A DNA stretch of 64,000 bases, taken from contig NZ_SCNN01000001.1 in the NCBI RefSeq assembly GCF_005503535.1, positions 62,001 to 126,000 of the forward strand, in the 5' to 3' direction. The notes beneath the pieces are model-generated. The model was not told the DNA's origin and ran no database searches. It saw only the letters and a list, made by a program, of their open reading frames with translations. This stretch comes from Mesorhizobium comanense (GTDB lineage: Bacteria > Pseudomonadota > Alphaproteobacteria > Rhizobiales > Rhizobiaceae). Made by a program: the position numbers and the translations under genes. Shown one piece after another: positions 1 to 8,656 of the stretch. Each line of letters starts with the position of its first letter. The first letter of the stretch is position 1.

Positions 1-243
1 TCGATCCGCGAGCTGGAAAAGATCCGCGACGACAATCTGGTCGCGATCATGGACGCGCTGTCGAAGCAGAACAAGGGCAAGGGCTGGGGCGCCGGCGCGC
101 TGCACAAGGACTACACCAAGCAGCTCGCCAAGCTGGCGGCGAAGAAGCCCGTGGCTTCCAAGGCGGCCGAGAAGGCCAAGGCATCGAAGCCGGTGAAGAA
201 GGCCGACAAGGCTGAAAAGCCGAAGAAAAAGAAGAAAGGCTGA
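1..243 (+). CDS. C-terminal part of an unidentified protein with a lysine-rich tail (5' end outside window)
   Basis: The frame is open from the first base and ends at TGA 241-243, so the gene starts upstream and at least 80 residues are visible. The ATG at 49 lies in the same frame but no ribosome site precedes it, so I treat it as internal. About 45 residues of ordinary helical-looking sequence are followed by a tail of Lys, Ala and Pro ending in KKKKKG. Such tails usually contact nucleic acid or acidic surfaces, but this one does not identify a family. The stop lies 4 bases before the next start, so the gene is probably cotranscribed with the acyl-CoA operon. Function unknown. Confidence 0.6.
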   Translation, partial: SIRELEKIRDDNLVAIMDALSKQNKGKGWGAGALHKDYTKQLAKLAAKKPVASKAAEKAKASKPVKKADKAEKPKKKKKG

Positions 244-247
244 GACC

Positions 248-1411
248 ATGGATTTCGGTCTTTCTGAGGAACAAAAACTCATCGTCGAGACGACGCGCGC
301 CTTCGTCGAGAACGAGCTCTATCCGCATGAACGCGAGGTCGAGCGCACCGGCGTGCTGCGCCGCGACCTGATCGAGGAGCTCAAGGCCAAGGCGATCGAG
401 GCAGGGCTTTATGCCGCCAACATGCCGGCGGATGTCGGCGGCGCCGGCCTCGATACGGTGACCTGGCTGCTCTACGAAAAGGAACTCGGCCGCGCCAACT
501 ACGCACTGCACTGGACCTGCGTGGCGCGCCCCTCCAACATTCTTTTGGCCGGCACGCCGGAGCAGCGCGAGAAATATCTGTTCCCTTGCATCCGCGGCGA
601 GAAGTGGGATTGCCTGGCCATGACAGAGCCGGGCGCCGGCTCCGACCTGCGCGGCATGAAGGCATCGGCGGTGCAGGACGGCGACGACTGGGTTCTGAAC
701 GGCACCAAGCATTTCATCAGCCATGCCGATCTCGCCGATTTCGCCATCGTCTTCATGGCCTCGGGCGAGGAAGAGACGCCGCGTGGAAAGCGCAAGAAGA
801 TCACCGCCTTCTTCATCGACAAGGGCACCAAGGGTTTTTCGGTGCGCGAGGGTTATCGCAACGTCTCGCATCGGGGCTACACCAACGCCATCCTGGAATT
901 CGACGACTGCCGGCTGCCGGCGAGCCAGGTGCTTGGCGAGGTGCACAAGGGTTTCGACGTCGCCAATTCCTGGCTCGGCGCCACGCGCCTGCAGGTCGGC
1001 GCAACCTGTCTCGGCCGTGCCGAGCGGGCGCTCGGCCATGCCATCGAATATGCCGCGCAGCGCCAGCAGTTCGGCCAGCAGATCGGCAAGTTCCAGGGCG
1101 TGTCGTTCAAGCTCGCCGACATGGCGACGGAACTCAAGGCCGCCGACCTGATGGTCTTCGAAGCCGGCTGGAAGTACGATCAGGGGACCGTCACCGACCA
1201 GGACATGGCGATGGCAAAGCTCAAGGCCACCGAAATGCTGGCTTATGTTGCCGACGAGGCCATCCAGATTCATGGCGGCATGGGGTTGATGGACGACCTG
1301 CCGCTGGAGCGCATCTGGCGCGACGCCCGTGTCGAGCGCATCTGGGAAGGCACGTCGGAGATTCAACGACATATTATTTCGCGGGCGCTGCTGCGTCCGT
1401 TCGGCGCATAG
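248..1411 (+). CDS. Acyl-CoA dehydrogenase, CaiA/short-chain type
   Basis: FAD enzyme that introduces or removes an alpha-beta double bond in an acyl-CoA. At 387 residues it has the normal family length: an N-terminal helical domain (from MDFGLSEEQ), a middle beta domain with the FAD/substrate signature TEPGAGSD near residue 125, and a C-terminal helical domain with QRQQFGQQIGKFQ and the late signature IHGGMGLMDD. The next genes are an ADP-forming acyl-CoA synthetase and a clear CaiD, so a crotonobetainyl- or gamma-butyrobetainyl-CoA substrate is likely (inference). The family is certain; the substrate is not. Confidence 0.9.
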   Translation: MDFGLSEEQKLIVETTRAFVENELYPHEREVERTGVLRRDLIEELKAKAIEAGLYAANMPADVGGAGLDTVTWLLYEKELGRANYALHWTCVARPSNILLAGTPEQREKYLFPCIRGEKWDCLAMTEPGAGSDLRGMKASAVQDGDDWVLNGTKHFISHADLADFAIVFMASGEEETPRGKRKKITAFFIDKGTKGFSVREGYRNVSHRGYTNAILEFDDCRLPASQVLGEVHKGFDVANSWLGATRLQVGATCLGRAERALGHAIEYAAQRQQFGQQIGKFQGVSFKLADMATELKAADLMVFEAGWKYDQGTVTDQDMAMAKLKATEMLAYVADEAIQIHGGMGLMDDLPLERIWRDARVERIWEGTSEIQRHIISRALLRPFGA

Positions 1412-1458
1412 AGCATGATCCGGGAACAGCTCATGCCTCAACGAGAAAATGATCATGC
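1411..1458 (+). repeat. Degenerate copy of a rhizobial GAGCATGATC...GATCATGC intergenic repeat
   Basis: GAGCATGATC at 1411-1420 and GATCATGC at 1451-1458 form imperfect inverted ends around a degenerate centre. The layout is the same as the element at 28866-28914. The downstream end contains the two possible ATG starts (1449 and 1455) of the next gene, so the element supplies its translation start region. Assignment to one family is by eye. Confidence 0.55.
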
Positions 1459-3533
1459 ATAAACTGGAACGTCTCCTGCGTCCGAAATCGATCGCCGTGT
1501 TCGGCGGCGTGCAGGCCGCGGCCGTCGTCGCGCAATCGATCAAGATGGGGTTTGCCGGCGAGATCTGGCCGGTGCACCCGACCAAGGACGAGGTCGCCGG
1601 CCGCAAGGCATACCGGTCCGTGGCCGACCTGCCCGGCGCGCCGGATGCCGCCTTTGTCGGCGTCAACCGGCACCTGACCATCGAGGTGATCAAGGCGCTG
1701 GCCGAGCGTGGCGCCGGAGGCGCCGTCTGTTTCGCAGCCGGCTTCCTCGAAACCGAAGCTTATGATGAGGACGGCGAACGGCTGCAGGCGGAGCTGGTCG
1801 CCGCCGCCGGCCAGATGCCGATCATCGGGCCGAACTGCTACGGCCTGATCAACTATGCCGATGGCGCGTTGTTGTGGCCCGACCAGCATGGCGGCATCCG
1901 GCTGGAAGAGGGCGGCAAGGGCGTCGCCATCATCACCCAGTCGTCCAACATCGCCATCAACATGACGATGCAGAAGCGCGGCCTGCCGATCGCCTTCCTG
2001 ATGACCGCCGGCAACCAGGCCCAGACCGGCCTGTCCGAAATGGCGCTCGGCCTGATCGAGGACGATCGGGTGACGTCGCTCGGCCTGCACATCGAGGCTT
2101 TCGATTCCGTAGCCGGCTTCGAAAAGCTGGCGGCGAGGGCGCGCGAGCTGAAGAAGCCGATCATCGCCATGAAGGTCGGACGCTCCGAGCAGGCGCGGCA
2201 GGCGACCGTCTCGCACACCGCTTCGCTCGCCGGCTCCGATGCCGCATCGGGCGCTTTCCTGAAGCGGCTCGGCATAGCGCGCGTCGATTCCATCCCCGCC
2301 TTCATCGAGGCGCTGAAGCTGCTGCACATTACCGGTCCGCTGCCGGGTTACACTTTGTCGTCCATGAGCTGCTCGGGCGGTGAGGCCTCCGTCATGGCCG
2401 ACAGCGCCGAGGGGCGCTGGGTGCGGTTCCCCGCACTGACATCGGAACATCGCGCGCATGTGAAATCGACGCTCGGCCCGCTGGTCGCGGTCGCCAACCC
2501 GCTCGACTACCACACCTTCATCTGGAACAACGAGCCGGCGATGACGGCCACCTTCACCGCCATGGTGTCGGGCGGCTTCGACCTGAACATGCTGGTGCTC
2601 GACTTCCCGCGACCCGACCGCTGCTCGGTCACCGACTGGTGGGCGACGCTGCGCGCCTTCGAATCGGCGCTGAAGACCAACAACGCGCATGGCGCCATCG
2701 TCTCCTCGCTGCCGGAGAACCTGCCGGAGGAATACACCGCCGAACTGATGGCGCGCGGCATGGTTCCGTTGTTCGGTATTTCCGAAGCGATGGACGCCGC
2801 CCAGGCCGCCGCCTTCATTGGCTGGGCCTGGCGCGAGCCTCAGGCGCAGCCGGTCGACACCCGGGCGGCCGGAGCCTCCGACGCACCGCGCGTCACGCCC
2901 GACGAGGCCGAGGCCAAGGCGCGCCTGATCAAGGCCGGGCTTCCGGTGCCCAAGGGTGAGCGCGCCGGCAATGCAGTCGAGGCGGTGATCTCGTCCATGG
3001 CGCTCGGCTTCCCGGTGGCGCTGAAGGCCCTTGGCGTCACCCACAAATCCGAGGTCGGCGCCGTCAGGCTCAACCTCAAGGACGCCGAATCGGTCAGCAC
3101 CGCCGCGCATGACCTGTTGCCGCTGGGCAGCGGCCTCTATGCCGAGCGCATGGTGCGCGACGGCGTCGCCGAACTGATCGTCGGCTTCACCAGGGATCCG
3201 ATGTTCGGCGCGGTGATGACGCTCGGGACCGGCGGCGTGCTGGTCGAGTTGCTGCGCGACAGCGTCACCCTGATGCTGCCGGCGACCCGCGACGACATCG
3301 AGGCGGCGCTTCGCGGCCTGAAGCTGTTCCCGCTGCTCGAAGGCTACCGTGGCCGCCCGAAGGCCGATGTCAAGGCCGCCATCGACGCTATCGCGGGCAT
3401 TGCCGACTTCGTGCAGAAGAATGCCGGCGAGATCGAGGAACTCGACATCAATCCGCTGATCGTCTGCGTCGAAGGCAAGGGTGCCTGGATCGCCGACGCA
3501 TTGCTGGTCCTGGGAGAAAACAAGAATGTCTGA
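1449..3533 (+). CDS. Acetate--CoA ligase family protein (ADP/NDP-forming acyl-CoA synthetase), alpha-beta fusion
   Basis: Makes an acyl-CoA from acid, CoA and ATP with ADP as product, through a phosphohistidine enzyme. The 694 residues hold the usual fused layout: an N-terminal CoA-binding Rossmann domain (LLRPKSIAVFGG at the start), succinyl-CoA-ligase-like domains (GPNCYGLINY near 126, VSHTASLAGSDAASG near 255 with the candidate phospho-His), and an ATP-grasp domain in the last 220 residues (ALKALGVTHKSEVGAV; C-terminal ELDINPLIV). In this operon it takes the place of the AMP-forming ligase CaiC of enteric carnitine operons. The ATG at 1455 is an alternative start. It overlaps caiD by 8 bases. 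Confidence 0.88.
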   Translation: MIMHKLERLLRPKSIAVFGGVQAAAVVAQSIKMGFAGEIWPVHPTKDEVAGRKAYRSVADLPGAPDAAFVGVNRHLTIEVIKALAERGAGGAVCFAAGFLETEAYDEDGERLQAELVAAAGQMPIIGPNCYGLINYADGALLWPDQHGGIRLEEGGKGVAIITQSSNIAINMTMQKRGLPIAFLMTAGNQAQTGLSEMALGLIEDDRVTSLGLHIEAFDSVAGFEKLAARARELKKPIIAMKVGRSEQARQATVSHTASLAGSDAASGAFLKRLGIARVDSIPAFIEALKLLHITGPLPGYTLSSMSCSGGEASVMADSAEGRWVRFPALTSEHRAHVKSTLGPLVAVANPLDYHTFIWNNEPAMTATFTAMVSGGFDLNMLVLDFPRPDRCSVTDWWATLRAFESALKTNNAHGAIVSSLPENLPEEYTAELMARGMVPLFGISEAMDAAQAAAFIGWAWREPQAQPVDTRAAGASDAPRVTPDEAEAKARLIKAGLPVPKGERAGNAVEAVISSMALGFPVALKALGVTHKSEVGAVRLNLKDAESVSTAAHDLLPLGSGLYAERMVRDGVAELIVGFTRDPMFGAVMTLGTGGVLVELLRDSVTLMLPATRDDIEAALRGLKLFPLLEGYRGRPKADVKAAIDAIAGIADFVQKNAGEIEELDINPLIVCVEGKGAWIADALLVLGENKNV

Positions 3534-4308
3534 TGTCATTTCGACCCGCCGCGAGGGCTCGATCCTCGAGGTCACGCTCGATCGGCCCAAGGCCAACGCC
3601 ATCGACCTGAAAACCTCGCGGCTGATGGGCGAGACCTTCAAGGCGTTCCGCGACGATCCGCAACTGCGCGTCGCCATCGTCAAGACCGCTGGCGACAAGT
3701 TCTTCTGCGCCGGCTGGGACCTCAAGGCCGCCGCCGGTGGCGACGCAGTCGACGGCGACTACGGCGTCGGCGGCTTTGCCGGCCTGCAGGAGCTGCGCGA
3801 CCTCAACAAGCCGGTAATCGCCTGCGTCAACGGCATGGCGGTGGGCGGCGGCTTCGAACTGGCGCTGTCCTGCGACCTCATCTACGCCTCCGATCATTCC
3901 TCCTTCGCGCTGCCCGAGATCCGCGCCGGCACGCTGGCCGATGCCGCGACGATCAAGCTGCCCAAGCGCATTCCCTATCACGTCGCCATGGACCTTCTGC
4001 TCACAGGCCGCTGGATGGATGTCGCCGAGGCGCATCGCTGGGGCCTGGTCAACGAGGTGCTGCCCAAGGAGAAACTCGAGGACCGCGTCTGGGAAATCGC
4101 CCGGCTGCTGGCCAGCGGTCCGCCACTGGTCTTCGCCGCCATCAAGGAGACCGCGCGGGCTGCCGAGGCGCTCACCTTCCAGGATGCGATGAACAGAGTG
4201 ACCCGCCGTCAGCTGCCGACGGTCGACGCGCTCTACGGCTCCGAGGACAACATGGAAGGGTTCAGGGCGTTTGCGGAAAAGCGCGAGCCGGTTTGGAAGG
4301 GGAGATGA
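3526..4308 (+). CDS. caiD: Carnitinyl-CoA dehydratase / crotonase-family enoyl-CoA hydratase
   Basis: Hydrates crotonobetainyl-CoA to carnitinyl-CoA, or the reverse. The 260-residue protein shares long runs with the enteric CaiD remembered from the literature: GSILEVTLDRPKANAID at the start, FRDDPQLRVAI near 45, AGWDLKAAA near 65, GGGFELALSCD near 107 and FAEKREPVWKGR at the end. The oxyanion-hole region and the catalytic-region Glu (FALPE, near 129) are present. The start at 3526 is chosen because it matches the family N-terminus and overlaps the upstream stop, which suggests translational coupling. It is the last gene of the acyl-CoA operon before a repeat. Confidence 0.85.
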   Translation: MSDVISTRREGSILEVTLDRPKANAIDLKTSRLMGETFKAFRDDPQLRVAIVKTAGDKFFCAGWDLKAAAGGDAVDGDYGVGGFAGLQELRDLNKPVIACVNGMAVGGGFELALSCDLIYASDHSSFALPEIRAGTLADAATIKLPKRIPYHVAMDLLLTGRWMDVAEAHRWGLVNEVLPKEKLEDRVWEIARLLASGPPLVFAAIKETARAAEALTFQDAMNRVTRRQLPTVDALYGSEDNMEGFRAFAEKREPVWKGR

Positions 4309-4332
4309 CTCTACGGAAATGACAGTGCGAAG

Positions 4333-4491
4333 CACCCCTCTCTGCCCTGCCGGGCATCTCCCCCGCAAGGGGGGAGATCAGACGTCATCTTTGCTTTCGC
4401 CAATCATGAACGTCGCAAGAAAAGCGCCGCGGCCAAAGTTGCCAATCTCCCCCCATGCGGGGGAGATGGCCGGCAGGCCAGAGAGGGGTGG
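4333..4491 (+). repeat. Large GC-rich inverted repeat element (Mesorhizobium-type intergenic palindrome)
   Basis: Two arms face each other: 4333-4378 (CACCCCTCTCTGCCCTGCCG... through CCCCGCAAGGGGGGAGAT) and 4445-4491 (ATCTCCCCCCATGCGGGGGA... to GAGAGGGGTGG). The arms are reverse complements apart from a few mismatches and enclose about 65 bases. Each arm also holds its own small hairpin. It fills most of the gap between caiD and the next gene and may act as a transcription-attenuating or mRNA-stabilising structure. Confidence 0.85.
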
Positions 4492-4524
4492 CTGGGCTCA
4501 ATCTTTACAGTCTGTGCAGGCGCC

Positions 4525-5466
4525 ATGACCGACTACAAGACTCTCATCGACGCCGAGACCTGGGCCTTTATCGAGCGGACCAATTCCTACTATCCGCCGG
4601 ATACGATCGATTACACGGTCGCCCAGCAGCGCGAAATCTATGACCGCATGTGCAGGGAATTCTTTGCCGGCTATCCCGAGGCTGTCGCGGTCGAGACGTC
4701 GGCCATTGCAGCGCCCTCCCATGACATACCGGTCCGCATCTACCGCAATGCCGTGCCCGACAAGTCGGCGATGGTGCTCTACGTCCATGGCGGCGGCTTC
4801 ATTCTCGGCGGCCTGGACAGCCATGACGATGTCTGCGCCGAGCTTTGCGCCCGCACGGGCTATGAAGTCGTCTCGGTCGATTACCGGCTGGCACCGGAGC
4901 ATCTGCACCCCGCCGCCTTCGATGACGCGCTGAACGCGTTCGAATGGGCCGCGCGGACCTACGATCGCTCCGTCGTGCTTTGCGGCGACAGCGCCGGCGG
5001 CAATCTCTGTGCCGCTGTTGCCCATGCGACACGTGGTCATGCGAAGCGGCCCATCGGTCAGGTCCTGATCTATCCCGGCCTTGGCGGCGACAGATCGAAG
5101 GGGTCCTACCTCGTCCATGCCGAGGCGCCGATGCTGACCATGCGCGATCTCGAATTCTACAAGAACATACGCACTGGTGGCGTGGATCGCGGCACGGACA
5201 TCACGCAATCGCCCCTGGCCGACGCTGACTTCACCAACCTGCCGCCGACAGTGCTGATCACGGCGCAATGCGATCCGCTGTCATCGGATGGCGAAGCCTA
5301 TCGCGACCGGATCATCGCGGCGGGCGGGCACGCCATCTGGACCGAGGAAAAAGGGCTGGTGCATGGCTATCTCAGGGCCAGGCACACGGTCGGCCGCGCC
5401 CGCGCGTCCTTCACCCGCATCGTCGACGCGGTGGCCGCGCTCGGACAGGGCAACTGGCGCTGGTGA
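4525..5466 (+). CDS. Alpha/beta hydrolase, hormone-sensitive-lipase (HSL) type esterase
   Basis: Carboxylesterase of 313 residues. The HSL oxyanion motif HGGGF is near residue 90, the nucleophile motif GDSAGG near 154, SVDYRLAPEH near 118, and a C-terminal Asp/His pair follows (TAQCDPL and GLVHGYL). No signal peptide is seen, so it is probably cytoplasmic. It lies downstream of the CaiD operon but beyond a large palindrome, so a shared transcript is uncertain. The gene converges on a histidine kinase gene with only 7 bases between the stops. Confidence 0.85.
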   Translation: MTDYKTLIDAETWAFIERTNSYYPPDTIDYTVAQQREIYDRMCREFFAGYPEAVAVETSAIAAPSHDIPVRIYRNAVPDKSAMVLYVHGGGFILGGLDSHDDVCAELCARTGYEVVSVDYRLAPEHLHPAAFDDALNAFEWAARTYDRSVVLCGDSAGGNLCAAVAHATRGHAKRPIGQVLIYPGLGGDRSKGSYLVHAEAPMLTMRDLEFYKNIRTGGVDRGTDITQSPLADADFTNLPPTVLITAQCDPLSSDGEAYRDRIIAAGGHAIWTEEKGLVHGYLRARHTVGRARASFTRIVDAVAALGQGNWRW

Positions 5467-5473
5467 GCCCGGC

Positions 5474-6877
5474 CTAGAAGGCGGCCGTCGCCGGGCGCCG
5501 CCGTGCCGGGATAACATTGCCCGCCTTGTTCGCGGCCGCATCCGTCTGAAGGGCGATGCTGAAGCACGCACCGCCGCCCGGCGCATCGCTCACCGAGACA
5601 TGGCCGCCGTGCCGGCAGACGATTTCCCGCACCAGATTGAGGCCAAGTCCCGCACCCCGGTCGCGCGGCTGCAGCCGGTGGAAGGGCTCGAAGATGCGTT
5701 CGCGCTCCTCGAAGGGGATGCCGCTGCCTTCGTCCGAGACTTCGATCTGCCCGCCCCCCGATACTCGGACCAGGATCAGCCCCTTCTGGCCGCCATGTTC
5801 GATGGCGTTCTGGACGAGATTGACGACGGCGCGTTCGAGCGCGTTCGCATCGCCCTTGACGACGACGCGCCCCTCGCTTGCCTCGAACGACAGCTCATAG
5901 CCGTCAGCGATGGCGAGCGGCGCGAGATCCGCGGCAACCTGCCGGCACAGCGAAACCAGGTCGACATCGACAAACGCCGCCCTGCCGTGATCCAGCCGCT
6001 GCAGGTCCAGCATCTGTTCGGCAAGGGCCGCGATGCGTCCGGCATCCACCAGAAGACGGTTGCGGAAGGCGCTTTCCGGCATCGTTTCCAGCCGTGTCTG
6101 CAGGATGGCGATCGGCGTGCGCAATTCATGCGCCGCGTCGAGCATGAACCGCTGCTGGCGCTCATAGCCTTCGTCCAGCCGTTGCAAGGCGCCGTTCACG
6201 GCCTGCACCAATGGCTGCACTTCGGTGGGCACGCCCGCTTCCGGCAACCTGTCGCCGCGCCGGTCGACATCGATCTTTCCGGCGCGCTGGACGATCATCG
6301 ACAGGCTGGAAAGCGATCGCCCGACGATCCAGGGAATGGAAACGACGGTGATCAGCACCAGCAGGATGACAAAAGGGATCATCAGCAGATTGGACAGCAC
6401 CAGCACGATATAGGCGATGCTGAACATCCGGCCGCCGGCCAATATGTTGAACTCTCCCGCCGGACCGGAAGCCCGCCTCACCACGGCGGCGAGGCTGTAG
6501 GGCGGCACGGCATCGCGAATGTCGGCAAAGGCCACCTTGTCGAGGTGCATTCCGAACATTCGGTAGGGTTCGGGCACGGGACCGTGACTGATCATGTTGC
6601 CCTGCTCGTCGCGCGCCACGAACCAGATGTCGGGAACCGACTGGCGCAGCTCGTGCAATTCGTCGGTTTCCACCAGTTTGAGCCGGCCGTCGCCATCGCG
6701 CGTGATTGCCCGCGCCGCGATCTCGGCGACCTCCGGATCGACCACCACGCCGCCCAGCCCCGCCTTGACCAGAAAGGCGATCAGCAGCACGGCGGCAAGC
6801 ATCAGCACGCCGATCTGGCAGAGCAACAACTGGATGATCAGGGTTCGCCGCAGCGAGTTCTTCCGCAACCACTTCAC
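5474..6877 (-). CDS. Sensor histidine kinase (two-component system)
   Basis: Membrane sensor kinase of 467 residues. A first membrane helix (about 12-38) and a second (about 175-200) bracket a periplasmic domain of about 135 residues. HAMP, a HisKA box with the phospho-His in AAHELRTPIAIL (near 248), and an HATPase domain follow, with N box NLVQNAIEHGG, G1 DEGSGIP and G2 GAGLGLN. The start ATG overlaps the stop of the response regulator by 4 bases (ATGA), so the two are translationally coupled. The layout resembles the QseC/PmrB/TctE group, but the signal cannot be read from sequence. Confidence 0.9.
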   Translation of the reverse strand: MKWLRKNSLRRTLIIQLLLCQIGVLMLAAVLLIAFLVKAGLGGVVVDPEVAEIAARAITRDGDGRLKLVETDELHELRQSVPDIWFVARDEQGNMISHGPVPEPYRMFGMHLDKVAFADIRDAVPPYSLAAVVRRASGPAGEFNILAGGRMFSIAYIVLVLSNLLMIPFVILLVLITVVSIPWIVGRSLSSLSMIVQRAGKIDVDRRGDRLPEAGVPTEVQPLVQAVNGALQRLDEGYERQQRFMLDAAHELRTPIAILQTRLETMPESAFRNRLLVDAGRIAALAEQMLDLQRLDHGRAAFVDVDLVSLCRQVAADLAPLAIADGYELSFEASEGRVVVKGDANALERAVVNLVQNAIEHGGQKGLILVRVSGGGQIEVSDEGSGIPFEERERIFEPFHRLQPRDRGAGLGLNLVREIVCRHGGHVSVSDAPGGGACFSIALQTDAAANKAGNVIPARRRPATAAF

Positions 6878-7548
6878 CGCGCCGGCCTCATCAGATAGCC
6901 GACGCCGCGCATGCTATGGATTTCCACACCGGCCTTGGCATCCGACAATTTCCTGCGAAGCCTGGAAACATGGGAATCAAGCGCATTCGACTGGATCTCG
7001 TCGTCGAAAGTGTAGACAGCCTCCTCGAGCGCGGAGCGCAGCACTGTGCGGCCCTGGCGCCGGATGAGCGCCTCCAGCACGAGCAGCTCGCGACGCGGCA
7101 GCTCGAGCGGTTCCCCATTGACCTGCACCTCGCGGCTGTCGAGGCTGAATTCCAGTGCGCCGATGCGGGCCACGATCGAATCCATCGCCGGAGGGCGGCG
7201 TAGCAGGGCGCGCACGCGCGCAAGCAGTTCCTCGACGGCGAACGGCTTGGCCAGATAGTCGTCGGCGCCCATGTCGAGCCCATGCACGCGATCCGCCACC
7301 GTACCTCGCGCGGTCAGCACGATGACCGGGATGTTGGCGCGGATCGAACGCAGATGCGGGATCAGCGCGATGCCGTCGCCATCGGGAAGCTGCCGGTCCA
7401 GCACGATGACGTCGTGGACGTTCTCTGCCACGGCGTCTTCGGCGATAGCGAGCGTCGGCGCGTGATCGACGATGATGTCGTAGCGTGACAGCGCTGATGT
7501 CAGCGCATCGGCCATCTGCGGTTCGTCTTCGACAAGGAGGAGGCGCAT
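6874..7548 (-). CDS. OmpR-family response regulator
   Basis: DNA-binding partner of the downstream kinase, 224 residues from the ATG at 7548 (MRLLLVEDE), the normal OmpR length. The receiver domain has the acidic pair EDE near residue 8, the phospho-Asp in VLDRQLPDGDG near 50, and TARGT and KPF motifs. A C-terminal winged helix follows (ELLVLEALIRRQGRTV; final VRGVGYL-type end). A start at 7560 (MGIAMRLL) is possible. It is divergent from the Arg-Pro-Asp repeat lipoprotein across about 200 bases, so that gene is a candidate target (inference). Confidence 0.9.
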   Translation of the reverse strand: MRLLLVEDEPQMADALTSALSRYDIIVDHAPTLAIAEDAVAENVHDVIVLDRQLPDGDGIALIPHLRSIRANIPVIVLTARGTVADRVHGLDMGADDYLAKPFAVEELLARVRALLRRPPAMDSIVARIGALEFSLDSREVQVNGEPLELPRRELLVLEALIRRQGRTVLRSALEEAVYTFDDEIQSNALDSHVSRLRRKLSDAKAGVEIHSMRGVGYLMRPAR

Positions 7549-7745
7549 CGCGATTCCCATGCTGCTTCTGCCGGACATGTCCCTCCCCATGATTGCCGCA
7601 ACATTACGATGCCGGCGCCGCCACGCCGGGCCGCTCCCGTCCACAAATTCCGCGTTCCATTCGCAGGGGGCGTAATGCAGGCGCAATGCCGGGCGCGCAG
7701 ACCGGTCCCGCGGGTGGTGACACGAACAAGGATAAAGCTGCGATC

Positions 7746-8198
7746 ATGACCAGGCTCGGAAGCGCTTTGGCGCTCATTCTCTGCGCCACAACGCTCAGCG
7801 CATGCGTCGACACGGACGATTACCGTGACCGACCTTGGCGCGACCATCATTGGCGCGACCGCGACCACAGACCCGACAGGCCATGGCAACCGGACAGACC
7901 ATGGCGCCCCGATAGGCCGTGGCGCCCCGACAGGCCCGATCGTCCGGACAGACCGGATCGGCCCGACAGACCCGATTGGCCGGACAGGCCTGATCGTCCG
8001 GACAGGCCTGATCGGCCCGATAGACCCGATCGCCCTGACAGGCCGGACCGTCCCGGACGACCTGATTGCGGCGGGCCCGCAATCGATTGCGCGCCGGTGC
8101 CCGACATACAACCCGGCGGCCCGGACTGCGCTGGCGGCCCGGCGACGACGCCGTCGCCCGACTGTATCGAGCCGCGCCGGCCGCGTCGCAATCCCTGA
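7746..8198 (+). CDS. Small lipoprotein with tandem Arg-Pro-Asp repeats
   Basis: Predicted 150-residue secreted lipoprotein. A signal peptide (MTRLGSALALILCATTLSAC) ends in a lipobox with Cys20. An Asp/Arg/Trp-rich stretch follows, then about 25 tandem Arg-Pro-Asp triplets with occasional Trp or Gln, and a tail rich in Gly, Pro and Cys. The repeated segment alternates positive, rigid and negative residues and should be an extended polyelectrolyte, probably at the cell envelope. The downstream start is chosen because it begins a proper signal peptide. No known family was recognised. It is divergent from a two-component system. Confidence 0.7.
   Translation: MTRLGSALALILCATTLSACVDTDDYRDRPWRDHHWRDRDHRPDRPWQPDRPWRPDRPWRPDRPDRPDRPDRPDRPDWPDRPDRPDRPDRPDRPDRPDRPDRPGRPDCGGPAIDCAPVPDIQPGGPDCAGGPATTPSPDCIEPRRPRRNP
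7871..8062 (+). repeat. 9-bp tandem repeat array encoding Arg-Pro-Asp
   Basis: The unit is close to CCGGACAGG/CCGGACAGA (9 bases, three codons), sometimes arranged as an 18-base unit with TGG. It runs almost without interruption through the middle of the lipoprotein gene. Because the unit is a multiple of three, unit gain or loss keeps the reading frame, so length variation between strains is expected. Confidence 0.85.
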
Positions 8199-8335
8199 CC
8201 GAGGGCGGGCAAGTATATGCGGCCTTTATATCTAAGGCCAAAACCTGCTCTCGAATTCCTATGCTGCCAGCGACTATGTAGTGCCGGGCCGCCATCTGAC
8301 TGGCGGCTCGACCAACAAACTGGCTTCAAACGAGC

Positions 8336-8656
8336 ATGAAATCACATCCAACCTGGCTGACCTCCGGGGTCGGCCACCGGGTGCCGACGGAGTATTTCGT
8401 TCTGGCAAACCTCAGGGAACAGGGCACGATCATCGGCCAGCTCGCCGGTCATCCGATAGCCGATACCGTCGTCGACGCGAGCGGCCTGCAATATCATTTC
8501 GTCGGCGTTGCACCGCGCGACCGCACGGGACGCTTCGATGTCGAAGCGCTCCGGGCCGGCGAATGGATCGTCCAGCCCGGATTGGTCTATGAAGTTGATC
8601 GCAAGGCGTCTCCGTCAAAGCCGCCACGGCGTGGGCGTGGCTTGCACCGGTCTTGA
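8336..8656 (+). CDS. Hypothetical protein, about 106 residues
   Basis: No family recognised. The protein is soluble, with no signal peptide or membrane segment. It reads as a compact alpha/beta fold (EYFVLANLREQGTIIGQ; VDASGLQYHFVGVAPRD; LRAGEWIVQPGLVYEV) followed by a basic tail. Composition and codon use match true genes here. Its last 42 bases overlap the 3' end of the DapA paralogue tail to tail. A GGCCTT/AAGGCC hairpin lies upstream at 8221-8239 without a T run. Confidence 0.55.
   Translation: MKSHPTWLTSGVGHRVPTEYFVLANLREQGTIIGQLAGHPIADTVVDASGLQYHFVGVAPRDRTGRFDVEALRAGEWIVQPGLVYEVDRKASPSKPPRRGRGLHRS

Noticed and set aside
5288..6898. 536-codon open frame antisense to the histidine kinase
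   Set aside because: Low-complexity Gln/Asp/His-rich translation; the kinase on the other strand has all motifs.
7871..8062. CRISPR-like array
   Set aside because: Units are 9 or 18 bases without spacers and lie in frame in a protein; it is a coding tandem repeat.
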